Shown: in pieces, positions 36,328-44,622 of the stretch | Numbering within the stretch: the stretch's first letter is position 1 | Layout of the letters: each line of letters starts with the position of its first letter | Source: an uncultured Aquimarina sp. | GTDB lineage: Bacteria; Bacteroidota; Bacteroidia; Flavobacteriales; Flavobacteriaceae | Assembly: GCA_947498775.1 (NCBI GenBank) | Contig: CANMLL010000017.1 | Location: 1-64,000 of the forward strand | Length of the DNA stretch: 64,000 nucleotides | Reading direction: 5' to 3' | Position numbers and translations under genes: made by a program | The notes under the pieces: model-generated | The model's input: only the letters and a program-made list of their open reading frames with translations | What the model was told of the DNA's origin: nothing | The model's database searches: none

Positions 36328-37224
36328 TTACCGAAAATCATTTTTGTTTAAAATCGTTTCTTTTAATCCTTGTTTATTTACCAATTGAATGCCCAACCCT
36401 GGTCTTACATTAATTTCCATAATCTGTGGGCCTTTATTTTTATCGATCACAATATCGATTCCCAAATAGTTTAGCGGAAATGCTTTTGCTGTGGCAATTG
36501 ATATTTTGAGAATTTCTTTCCAATAAGGTATTGGCTTACCCTTCACTACAAACTTGCTATCGGGATGGTAATCGAAGTAGTTTTTACCGTCGTAGACCTG
36601 GGTTAAGCTTCCTTTTTTCATATCGACACCTATGCCTACACCATTTTGATGAAGATTAGCCTTACCATCTGATCTATCTGTAGGCATTCTTAACATCCCC
36701 ATCAAAGGAGTTTGATCAAGTGTGATAATCCTAAAATCGGGAACTCCAGCTGGGTATATTCTATTAAAAAATGGATCGGGTTCTATACATTCTTCAATTA
36801 ATACACGATCATGTGATCCCAGCGAGAAAAACCCCATAATAATGGCAGCCATATGTTGAAAAATTTGACGTTCCTCGGCCACCTTACCACTGCTGGTCCA
36901 GTTTCCTTGGTCATCTTTTTTAATGATCTTAATACCTCCACCACCGCTTCCTCTTGCTGGTTTAATAGCTAATGCTTTGTAGTGTTTGCATTCTTCCCAA
37001 ACCTTTTTGATATCACTATTGTACGCTACAACGGCATAGGTTTCTGCACAAGGGATATCATATTGATGCAAAATTTCTTTGGTAAGCACTTTGTCATCTG
37101 CCAATGGATAATGTTTCTTATTATTATTTGGATAAATCAAGTTGATATTTCTTTCGTTTAAACCAACCACATTTGATTCTTTAGGTGATTTCATATCTAA
37201 GATCTTTGAAAACATAGGGATCAT
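36328..37224 (-). CDS. Alpha-L-glutamate ligase-like ATP-grasp protein
   Basis: This 298-aa cytosolic ATP-grasp enzyme is of the RimK-related type. The glycine-rich ATP loop is ARGSGGGGIKII; the metal-binding end is QIMEINVRPGLGIQ. The family joins an amino acid, often glutamate, to a carboxyl group on a protein or small molecule; the substrate here is unknown. It is found next to UUP1 genes in many proteobacteria and Bacteroidota, as here, 26 bp downstream of UUP1. The ATG at 37224 gives MIPMFSKILDM; starting at the second Met changes little. Confidence 0.9.
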   Translation of the reverse strand: MIPMFSKILDMKSPKESNVVGLNERNINLIYPNNNKKHYPLADDKVLTKEILHQYDIPCAETYAVVAYNSDIKKVWEECKHYKALAIKPARGSGGGGIKIIKKDDQGNWTSSGKVAEERQIFQHMAAIIMGFFSLGSHDRVLIEECIEPDPFFNRIYPAGVPDFRIITLDQTPLMGMLRMPTDRSDGKANLHQNGVGIGVDMKKGSLTQVYDGKNYFDYHPDSKFVVKGKPIPYWKEILKISIATAKAFPLNYLGIDIVIDKNKGPQIMEINVRPGLGIQLVNKQGLKETILNKNDFR

Positions 37225-37250
37225 GATTCTGTTTTTTTGATTAATAATGG

Positions 37251-38819
37251 TTATACAAATAGTGGTCTAAACCGGTAGAACTCTGTCCAACGAATTCCGA
37301 TATATCTTCCTAGCAGCATTGCTATTGCAATAATGAGTAGGATACATTCTGGAAAAATGATAAGGATAGACGGCAACCATGGCCAGGACAATAGCCAATA
37401 GCATACGGCAGTTGCCAACAGTGTCTGAAACAATTTATCTATTGCTATTTTATAACCATCTTCTACAGTAGCACGCGAAAATCGTTCGGCTGCGATGGTA
37501 AGTATAATGGTAGGAAAAAAGGTTAACATAGTTAACCAGGCAATGTTATATTGTATGCCGATAACCGTTGCCATAATCATGAGACCTACCATTATACTTA
37601 GGGAGATCACCAGTTTTGGGGTATAGAGTAAACCAATTTTATCAAAAGGATAGGATACTAACCCTACAAGTAATATTAATACCACAAATAATATTGTTCC
37701 TGAAACGAATCCGGTATGCATTAAAGAAAATGCTATCAAAACCGGAAGAAAAACACCAAATGTTTTAACTCCGACGACATTTCTAAGAAAAGCAACCAAC
37801 AATCCTCCAATCGGTAGCAATAAAAGTAGGTTAAGAGCATTTTGAGGCATCACACCTTTTTCTACAATACTCCAAAGCGAAATATTGGATAGCTCTCGTA
37901 CTTCTTTAGCATTCATTTTTAAGAAAGAAATATGATTTACTTGATCAATTTGATAGGCATAGTCAAACTGAATTCCCGGGGTATGGGTAATTAAGAATTC
38001 ATCTCCCTTATAAATTTCCAGATAATTAGCTGGTAGAAAAGCAAAATGATTATTTAGCGCATCAAAAGGCACCCATGTTTTATTGATTAAGACTTCTGCC
38101 CAAACATGGGAAGTTCTTTTATTGGTGTTTTCAAGAATGATCCCTCCTTTTACTCTTGCTGCATAGCCTAAATTTCTTGCCAAAGCAACAAATAATCTAC
38201 TTTTACCATTACAAGATGCCCGGTTTTGATTGATTGTAGTTATAGCATCGGTTAGGGTGATTATGGGTGCCGAAGGTATGGCCTTGACATGATCAAATAT
38301 TTTATTAATGATCTCTTTATCATTACTGGTATTTTGTTTCAGCACATTTGCCAAATCACTTATTATCCGATCATTTGACTGTATATTCTCAGAAGGTTTT
38401 AGATATTTTTTGTACTTCTCAGAAATTTCACCAAAATCTCTGGGAATCATGTATGTTTTTTCTTTCCCTTCAAAAACGAATTCGTAATTAAGTGTGTGAT
38501 ATGTATTTTTTTTCTTGGTTTTCCATATACCTTTTACGTTTCCATTTTCAGAAATCTGTTTGGTAAAATACAAAGTGCTATCGCTTATGCTTTTTTGCTC
38601 AGAAATGCGCTGCCGTAGATTACTTTTGGGGATAAAACTTTTTACAGCCGTATTCTTATCTGCCGATTTGAAGAAGTAATTATAGTTTACTTTATAAACC
38701 GTATTGGGACTAAAATCATCATAGTTTTCAAGAATAGGTTGAATCTTAAATCCTATTGAAAAAAGGGCAACTACTGTAATTAAAACCAATACAACTTTAA
38801 GATTTGTCTGAGAATTCAT
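37251..38819 (-). CDS. UUP1 family transglutaminase-like 7TM protein
   Basis: This 522-aa protein begins with an N-terminal helix (about 8-25), then a periplasmic domain with a transglutaminase-like fold, then about seven membrane helices from residue 330 on (NALNLLLLLPIGGLLVAFL onwards). The family is called an inactive transglutaminase, yet Cys203 (RASCNGKS), His238 (SHVWAEV) and Asp253 (VPFDAL) keep the classic triad spacing here. It is first in the operon with the ATP-grasp ligase and barrel protein. The GGTAGGGT-N13-CCTGTTATT element ends 19 bp before its ATG. Confidence 0.88.
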   Translation of the reverse strand: MNSQTNLKVVLVLITVVALFSIGFKIQPILENYDDFSPNTVYKVNYNYFFKSADKNTAVKSFIPKSNLRQRISEQKSISDSTLYFTKQISENGNVKGIWKTKKKNTYHTLNYEFVFEGKEKTYMIPRDFGEISEKYKKYLKPSENIQSNDRIISDLANVLKQNTSNDKEIINKIFDHVKAIPSAPIITLTDAITTINQNRASCNGKSRLFVALARNLGYAARVKGGIILENTNKRTSHVWAEVLINKTWVPFDALNNHFAFLPANYLEIYKGDEFLITHTPGIQFDYAYQIDQVNHISFLKMNAKEVRELSNISLWSIVEKGVMPQNALNLLLLLPIGGLLVAFLRNVVGVKTFGVFLPVLIAFSLMHTGFVSGTILFVVLILLVGLVSYPFDKIGLLYTPKLVISLSIMVGLMIMATVIGIQYNIAWLTMLTFFPTIILTIAAERFSRATVEDGYKIAIDKLFQTLLATAVCYWLLSWPWLPSILIIFPECILLIIAIAMLLGRYIGIRWTEFYRFRPLFV

Positions 38820-38838
38820 AATCAGTTATTTTTGGGTT

Positions 38839-38868
38839 AATAACAGGTGAGATTAAATTCACCCTACC
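38839..38868 (-). promoter_or_regulatory. Putative ECF-sigma promoter of the UUP1 operon
   Basis: On the minus strand GGTAGGGT, 13 bp, CCTGTTATT, located 19 bp before the UUP1 start. The same two blocks with the same spacing occur upstream of FecR on the other strand. Confidence 0.65.
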
Positions 38869-38893
38869 AGAAATCGAAAAAAATTTCTTTTTT

Positions 38894-39406
38894 ATGCCGC
38901 AATCCTCAAAATCTGTTTGTGAACAACCCGTTTTTACCAAACTATTCGAAACACATGCAGAGGCTGTACGAAACCTTATTTATTATAAATGTGGTGACCG
39001 TGATCAGGCAGAAGATGTGATGCAAGAAGCTTTTATAAAACTTTGGGATAATTGTAAAAAAGTAATTTTTGAAAAAGCCAAAGGTTTTTTGTGTACCGTA
39101 GCCAATAATCTTTTCTTAAATCAAGTTGCCAAACAGAAAGTGCGATTAGAATATTCAAAAATACCCCGTAGTACTAAAAATGTAGAGTCTCCAGATTTTG
39201 TTATGGAGGAAAAGGAGTTTATGGAAAAACTTCAAAAGGCAATAGCAGAACTACCTGAAAAGCAACGAGAAGTTTTTTTGTTAAATCGTATTGATAAAAA
39301 GACGTATAACCAAATTGCCGAAATGCTAGATATTTCGGTAAAAGCAGTTGAAAAAAGAATGCATAATGCCTTAAAAGAATTAAGAAAATTGGTAAAAAAT
39401 ATCTGA
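38894..39406 (+). CDS. ECF sigma factor (FecI-like)
   Basis: This 170-aa sigma-70 family factor has region 2 (RDQAEDVMQEAFIKLWDNC) and region 4 (LPEKQREVFLLNRIDKKTYNQIAEMLDISVKAVEKRM). It is followed by a FecR anti-sigma gene and a TonB receptor with a signalling domain, the standard cell-surface signalling set. It is divergent from the UUP1 operon. The start codon at 38894 gives MPQSSKSVCEQPVFTK. From the shared promoter-like element on both sides I infer that it drives both FecR/receptor and UUP1/ligase/barrel genes. Confidence 0.94.
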   Translation: MPQSSKSVCEQPVFTKLFETHAEAVRNLIYYKCGDRDQAEDVMQEAFIKLWDNCKKVIFEKAKGFLCTVANNLFLNQVAKQKVRLEYSKIPRSTKNVESPDFVMEEKEFMEKLQKAIAELPEKQREVFLLNRIDKKTYNQIAEMLDISVKAVEKRMHNALKELRKLVKNI

Positions 39407-39410
39407 TCCA

Positions 39411-39440
39411 GGTAGGGTATTTTAATTTTGACCTGTTATT
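39411..39440 (+). promoter_or_regulatory. Putative ECF-sigma promoter of fecR
   Basis: GGTAGGGT at 39411-39418, 13 bp, CCTGTTATT at 39432-39440, ending 22 bp before the fecR ATG. It matches the element at 38839-38868 on the opposite strand at 17 of 17 core positions. Confidence 0.65.
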
Positions 39441-39462
39441 GATTAGAAATGAAGATAGAAAT

Positions 39463-40365
39463 ATGCTTTCAGATAACGACAATACATATTTAGCAAAGTG
39501 GTTAAACAGTGACCTTGATCCAAAGGATCTTGAAGAGCTTAAAAACCTTCCAGAATACGATGAGTATAAAAAAATCGTTGATGGTCTTGAGTTTTTTAAT
39601 GCTCCTTCTTTTGATCTTAAGGATTCATTAAACACCACGTTGGAAAAACTTGATCAACCCAAAAAGAGTAAAGTGATCAGGTTAAAACCAATTTTATATG
39701 CGATCTCGGTGGCTGCATCTATTGTACTAATTATTGGCCTTTTCTTTAACAAAGTATCCTATACCACAGATCCTGGACAACAATTGGCAATTGTGTTACC
39801 CGATGGAAGTTCTGTTGACCTTAATGTAGCTTCCACCCTTTCACATCGCCGTTTTTTCTGGTCAGGTAATCGAGAAGTAAAACTTGACGGAGAAGCATTT
39901 TTTAAAGTAACTTCTGGAGACAAATTCTCTGTGGTTACAGGCCTTGGAAAAGTTGAAGTACTAGGAACTCAGTTTAATGTTAAAGACAGGAAAGATCAGT
40001 TTATTGTGGGATGTTATGAAGGAAAAGTACAGGTGTCTTCGATAGAAAATCAACAAGAAATCCTGGAAAGAGGAGATGCTGTCTCTTTAAAAGGAAAGAA
40101 ATTGATTCCTGGAAAAATTACAAATACTTCACCTTTATGGATGACCGGAGAAAGTTTATTTAATAGTGAACCCTTGGCAGCGGTACTCGATGAACTGGAG
40201 AGACAGTATAATATCACTTTTAATCGAAATGAGATCGATCAAAATCAACTTTTTACAGGTGGATTTAATTATGAAGACCTCAACATTGCTTTAGAATCAG
40301 TGTTGATTCCTATGGGAATTGAGTATGTTGTAAACGGAAAAATGGTTACGCTCTCACCCAAATAA
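39463..40365 (+). CDS. FecR-family anti-sigma factor
   Basis: This 300-aa protein starts at ATG 39463. A short cytosolic N-terminus binds sigma, one transmembrane helix follows (ILYAISVAASIVLIIGLFF, about 76-94), then the periplasmic FecR domain (LPDGSSVDLNVASTLSHRRF, REVKLDGEAFFKVT, VEVLGTQFNVK) and a C-terminal DUF4974-like end (EPLAAVLDELERQYNITF). It relays the signal from the TonB receptor's N-terminal domain to the sigma factor. Confidence 0.94.
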   Translation: MLSDNDNTYLAKWLNSDLDPKDLEELKNLPEYDEYKKIVDGLEFFNAPSFDLKDSLNTTLEKLDQPKKSKVIRLKPILYAISVAASIVLIIGLFFNKVSYTTDPGQQLAIVLPDGSSVDLNVASTLSHRRFFWSGNREVKLDGEAFFKVTSGDKFSVVTGLGKVEVLGTQFNVKDRKDQFIVGCYEGKVQVSSIENQQEILERGDAVSLKGKKLIPGKITNTSPLWMTGESLFNSEPLAAVLDELERQYNITFNRNEIDQNQLFTGGFNYEDLNIALESVLIPMGIEYVVNGKMVTLSPK

Positions 40366-40413
40366 CCTTATAATAATTTAATGTTTGCTTTGTATCATAA
40401 TCATATTATTTGC

Positions 40414-40525
40414 CGTCATTCCGAACCTGCCTGCATTACCGCAGGTAGGCAGGTTTATTTCGGAATCTCATAATGCTTATAAACAATGCTTTATAATGAG
40501 AACCTGAAACAAGTTCAGGTTGACA
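40414..40525. repeat. Interspersed palindromic repeat, copy 2
   Basis: A 112-bp element from CGTCATTCCGAACCTG to GTTCAGGTTGAC, same family as 36193-36304 in the opposite orientation. It separates fecR from the receptor gene. Confidence 0.75.
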
Positions 40526-40596
40526 ATCATAAACTTATGATGTAATAAGAATAATAATTGTAAAATAGCTCAAAAACTTATAGAATTGCCCTCCAC

Positions 40597-43158
40597 ATGA
40601 AAAAAACACTGTTGTTATTTCTTTTTTTTACTTGTTCTTTACAAGCACAAATCACCAAAGAATATAAAGAAACACCATTGCAGCAGGTGCTTACTGAATT
40701 ATCAGAATCGTATGATCTTATTTTTTCGTTTAGCAATGAAACTGTAAAGGATAAAATCATTACGTTAGTAATTAATAACACTCCACTTGACGAGGTATTG
40801 ATAACTTTACAAACACTTACGAACCTGGATTTCAAGAAAATATCAGACAGGCAAGTAATTGTGAGCGTGCCAGATACCAAAGTAGAAGTTTGCGGATATC
40901 TTTTTGATGAAACTACCAATGAGCCGCTTTCTTTTGCATCTATACTTATAGAAAGTGTCAAAACGGGAACTGTTGCCAATGACGATGGTTTTTTTCAGCT
41001 AGGGGAACTTGAACAAAATACCCCTATCCTAATTCAGCATGTGGGCTACATGGATAAGATAATGACAGCGGCAGATTTTAAAATTTCAGGATGCCCCAGG
41101 ATACCATTATTTTTGCAGAGCACTGCTCTTGAAGAAGTACTTATTGTTGAATACATTACTACCGGAATAGATAAAAATATTGATGGTTCTTTCGAATTTT
41201 CGAGCGAAGAACTGGGAATCCTTCCCGGACAGAGTGAGCCTGATATTCTGCAAAGTATTCAACTTATTCCTGGGATCAACAGCCCAGACGAAACTGCTAC
41301 CGGGATACAGATAAGAGGCGGTTCTCCAGATCAAAATCTAATTCTTTGGGATGACATAAGAATGTATAATACAGGCCATTTTTTTGGAATGCTCTCTGCA
41401 TTTAATCCTAATGTGGTTAAAAGTGCAAAGGTTTTTAAAGGTGGTGCTGATCCAAAGTATGGCGATCGTGTATCGGGGGTCATAGATATTACCAGTGATA
41501 CCAAGGTCCCTGCAAAGTTTAATGGTGGTGCAGGGGTTAATGGAACGCATGCCGACCTTTTTTTAAAAACTCCATTTGGAAAAAAAACTGGATTGATTGT
41601 TTCGGGAAGACGATCCTACACCGATTTTTATGAATCCCCTACGTATGATGCACTATCGAAAAAAGTATTTCAAAACACAAAAATAGCAGAAGGCAGCAGT
41701 CAAATTCCGTCTGAGGAAGAAGAGGAAGAAGACGGCGAAAACGAACAAGATATTGGCGGTAATAACTTTTTCTTTTACGATGCCAGTATTAAATTGATTA
41801 TTGATGCTTCTAAAAATGATAAAATTATGGCCAGTGGTATTTATACCAATAATGATCTTGCTTTTGAAATAAATGACGATGAAGATTCGATTACCGATGA
41901 TCTCGAAATCCAAAATGAAGGAGCTAGTTTTTCCTGGACAGGCACCAAAGGAAAACGATTTCAACACAGCTTAAAAGGGTATTATTCTAAATACGATTCT
42001 GATTACCTCTTTACCGAGAGACAAGACCAAATCATAGAAGAGCAATCCATTCGGAAAAATACGGTAGAGGATATTGGAGCAGATGTTAATATCGGTTACG
42101 ATTTTAATAAGAAAAATTCATTGATTCTTGGATATCAATTCTCTAATAACGAGGTTTTTTATGCTATCACAAGAGAAAGCGAATTTGAAACGCCTCTCAA
42201 TGAATCTGATCTAGTAAAAAACACAACAAATACCTTTTATGCAAACTATAAATTTTTACCAGGTAAAAAAAGTTTTATAAACCTGGGGATAAGGGCCTCT
42301 CATTATTCTACCGTCGAAGATTTTTACATCGAACCTCGCGTAAATATTGAATATCCCATTACCGATTTTTTAAGAATAAAGGGAACCGCAGAACTTAGAT
42401 ACCAGCCCATAAGTCAGCTGGTCGAATTTGAAGACACTCAATTGCGATTAGAAAATAATATTTGGATTCATGCCAATGATGAAGTACCTGTTTTAGAGAG
42501 TCTTCAGTTTTCTGGAGGGTTTCTGTTCTCTAAAAGCGATTGGAATTTTGAAGTAGATGGGTATTACAAAAATATCGATGGGTTAACTTCGGTTACCAAT
42601 GGATTTAACACCTTTGATATCGATTTGTCTACAGGCGAGAGTCGTATTGTGGGGGTTGATGTATTGCTAAGAAAGAGAATCAAGAATTTCAGAACCTGGC
42701 TGGGTTATACCTTTACAGATATCGAATATACTTTCCCCGAGATTCAGGAAAATCCTTTTCCGGGAAACAATGATATCACCCATAATTTTAGAATTTCTAA
42801 TACGCTAGAAGTAAAAAACTGGGAGTTTTCTTTGGGTTGGGTATGGCGATCCGGAGCTCCGTTTACCGATGCCGAGTTAATTAGTGAAGAAATTGAATTT
42901 GGAGGAACTAATGCAGAACGTTTGCCCGAATACCACAGATTAGACATTTCTACTATTTACAGATTTAATTTTAATCCTTCTGGGAACTGGAAAGGGCAAT
43001 TAGGGGCCTCTATACGCAATGTATATAACCGAAAAGTACCCATCTCGATAAGTTATCAAGCAGACGAAAATCAAGATACAGGTAATGTTGAGTTAGAGGA
43101 ACTACAGCAACGCTCTCTGGGGATAGCACCAAATATAGTTTTTAGAATGTTTTTTTAA
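40597..43158 (+). CDS. TonB-dependent receptor with N-terminal signalling domain
   Basis: This 853-aa outer-membrane receptor has a signal peptide (to about residue 18), then a secretin/TonB N-terminal (STN) domain (LQQVLTELSESYDLIFSFSN), a carboxypeptidase-like regulatory domain (GYLFDETTNEPLSFASI), a plug (IQLIPGINSPDETATGIQIRGG) and the beta-barrel ending in IVFRMFF. The STN domain is the one that talks to FecR. There is no SusD partner, so a small chelate or unknown ligand is more likely than a glycan. Confidence 0.94.
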   Translation: MKKTLLLFLFFTCSLQAQITKEYKETPLQQVLTELSESYDLIFSFSNETVKDKIITLVINNTPLDEVLITLQTLTNLDFKKISDRQVIVSVPDTKVEVCGYLFDETTNEPLSFASILIESVKTGTVANDDGFFQLGELEQNTPILIQHVGYMDKIMTAADFKISGCPRIPLFLQSTALEEVLIVEYITTGIDKNIDGSFEFSSEELGILPGQSEPDILQSIQLIPGINSPDETATGIQIRGGSPDQNLILWDDIRMYNTGHFFGMLSAFNPNVVKSAKVFKGGADPKYGDRVSGVIDITSDTKVPAKFNGGAGVNGTHADLFLKTPFGKKTGLIVSGRRSYTDFYESPTYDALSKKVFQNTKIAEGSSQIPSEEEEEEDGENEQDIGGNNFFFYDASIKLIIDASKNDKIMASGIYTNNDLAFEINDDEDSITDDLEIQNEGASFSWTGTKGKRFQHSLKGYYSKYDSDYLFTERQDQIIEEQSIRKNTVEDIGADVNIGYDFNKKNSLILGYQFSNNEVFYAITRESEFETPLNESDLVKNTTNTFYANYKFLPGKKSFINLGIRASHYSTVEDFYIEPRVNIEYPITDFLRIKGTAELRYQPISQLVEFEDTQLRLENNIWIHANDEVPVLESLQFSGGFLFSKSDWNFEVDGYYKNIDGLTSVTNGFNTFDIDLSTGESRIVGVDVLLRKRIKNFRTWLGYTFTDIEYTFPEIQENPFPGNNDITHNFRISNTLEVKNWEFSLGWVWRSGAPFTDAELISEEIEFGGTNAERLPEYHRLDISTIYRFNFNPSGNWKGQLGASIRNVYNRKVPISISYQADENQDTGNVELEELQQRSLGIAPNIVFRMFF

Positions 43159-43161
43159 AGA

Positions 43162-43437
43162 TTATTTTTTGCCGATGACTTGTGCTAAAACATCACGCTT
43201 CAAAAATCGTATCAGTGTTATTTCTTTTTCTGAAGATGTGACTCCTACAATGTAATAAAAACCAATACCCATCTTATATGCCATATTACTGCCCTTTATT
43301 TTCTTAAAATGGGAAATATCGGCTACATTTTTGGCATTTTTAATAGTTTTTAGAACACTTTTGACCTTTTCTTGTAGTGAGATATCCTCAACACTTTTAA
43401 AATCAATTGCAAATTGTGAAGCGATTTTTAGTACCAT
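43162..43437 (-). CDS. RelE/ParE-like toxin
   Basis: This 91-aa protein starts MVLKIASQFAIDFKSVED and has the beta-rich RelE/ParE end: FKKIKGSNMAYKMGIGFYYIVG and ITLIRFLKRDVL. The ATG at 43437 is 1 bp past the antitoxin stop; a longer frame to 43464 would overlap the antitoxin by 26 bp and add MKKNYSSND. mRNA cleavage or gyrase poisoning is typical of the fold; which applies is unclear. Confidence 0.75.
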   Translation of the reverse strand: MVLKIASQFAIDFKSVEDISLQEKVKSVLKTIKNAKNVADISHFKKIKGSNMAYKMGIGFYYIVGVTSSEKEITLIRFLKRDVLAQVIGKK

Positions 43438-43438
43438 A

Positions 43439-43681
43439 TCATTGCTTGAATAATTCTTCTTCACTTACCAAAGAAGACATATTAGCCTGCTGCATCAAAA
43501 GTAATAATCCAAGATCCTCTTTTTGCTCTAGCGACATGGTATTTATCTGTTCTTTCTGCTTATGTTCTATATACCATGTAATTGCATCTTCCATAACTTT
43601 TTTTACACTAGAACTCTCTATAGCCGCCAGCAGCTTGAGTTTAGGTATCATTTTATCATCGATATCTATAATTTTTCTCAT
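43439..43681 (-). CDS. Antitoxin, ribbon-helix-helix-like
   Basis: This 80-aa protein opens MRKIIDIDDKMIPKLKLLAAIES, followed by SVKKVMEDAITWYIEH, a ribbon-helix-helix-like DNA-binding start, and a disordered acidic tail (SSLVSEEELFKQ) fit to wrap the toxin. It is directly upstream of the RelE-like gene. A perfect 10-bp-arm palindrome lies just before its start. Confidence 0.75.
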   Translation of the reverse strand: MRKIIDIDDKMIPKLKLLAAIESSSVKKVMEDAITWYIEHKQKEQINTMSLEQKEDLGLLLLMQQANMSSLVSEEELFKQ

Positions 43682-43686
43682 TATAT

Positions 43687-43718
43687 ATTGTATATATTAT
43701 ATGCTAAATATATACAAT
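43687..43718 (-). promoter_or_regulatory. Palindromic operator of the RelE-type module
   Basis: ATTGTATATA (43687-43696) and TATATACAAT (43709-43718) are perfect 10-bp arms, six bases ahead of the antitoxin ATG. It is a probable autoregulation site. Confidence 0.5.
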
Positions 43719-43769
43719 AAATTTGTATTTATATCGTATTGAACTGTATTTCAGTACTGGACTCATAAC

Positions 43770-44080
43770 ATGAAACTCTTTTATACCTATTCTGATGAAG
43801 GCGACAGGATACAGGATAATGGAAATTGTCAATTTGGATGGCATATCTTTCATGAAATAAAGCTGAAAAGCTTCAGGAAACGTCATTACGATGCGTCTGA
43901 TCCGCAAAAGCAAGTTGCTTTTCCGGAACTTCACTATGTGCGCAATGGGGACTTTTCAGACTTGGTTTTATTTTAGTTAATTACCTAAATATACTTTATA
44001 ATCCTTGCAATATAATTTTGTGATGAATTGAAAAAGTTTAAACCACTTCATTATATTTGGAACCAATTATTATTTCATTA
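43770..44080. other. Spacer with doubtful ORF
   Basis: A 68-codon plus-strand frame (43770-43976) and a 76-codon minus-strand frame (43704-43934) overlap each other. Neither has a recognisable domain, and the sequence may be a remnant. TAATTTTG at 44013-44020 fits a -7 box for cvpA. Confidence 0.3.
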
Positions 44081-44575
44081 ATGAATTACATCGATATTAT
44101 TCTTGGGATACTTTTATTATGGGGAATGATAAAAGGCCTAAGTAAAGGTTTATTTGCTTCGTTGGCTTCATTGGTCGCTCTAGTAATCGGAATCTATATT
44201 GCAGTTCACTTTTCTCATATTGCAGGAGGTTTTGTACAACGATATGTAGATTGGCCCGATGGGGCTATGAAATTAACCGCTTTTGCTTTGACATTTGTGC
44301 TGGTTGTGATTCTTATTTCACTTGCTGGAAAATTGCTAACCAAAATTGCAGATTATGCTGCTCTAGGAATTCTTAATAAAATCCTGGGTGGTGTTTTTGG
44401 AATTTTAAAAATGGGGTTTATCGCTAGTGTAATTATCATCTTCATTGATGCTTTAAATAACAATATAACTATTATCAAAGAAGAAACGTTAGATGCTTCA
44501 CTATTATATCGCCCTGTTAGTAGAATAGCCCCTGCCGTTCTTCCAAATGTATTAAAAGACAACGCATCCAAATGA
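44081..44575 (+). CDS. CvpA family membrane protein
   Basis: This 164-aa protein starts at ATG 44081 (MNYIDIILGILLLWGMIKGLSKGLFASLASLVALVIG is typical of CvpA), with four membrane helices. CvpA-like proteins are linked to colicin V export, biofilm and envelope stress in proteobacteria; the exact role in Bacteroidota is unknown. An in-frame ATG at 44057 adds eight residues. Confidence 0.85.
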   Translation: MNYIDIILGILLLWGMIKGLSKGLFASLASLVALVIGIYIAVHFSHIAGGFVQRYVDWPDGAMKLTAFALTFVLVVILISLAGKLLTKIADYAALGILNKILGGVFGILKMGFIASVIIIFIDALNNNITIIKEETLDASLLYRPVSRIAPAVLPNVLKDNASK

Positions 44576-44622
44576 TAAGCGATAATTGATCAAGATACAA
44601 ATGGTATACAGTGCATATAACG

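Noticed and set aside
43770..43976. 68-codon plus-strand frame next to the RelE-type module
   Set aside because: No domain or good start signal; overlapped by an equally long opposite frame. Kept only as a doubtful spacer entry.
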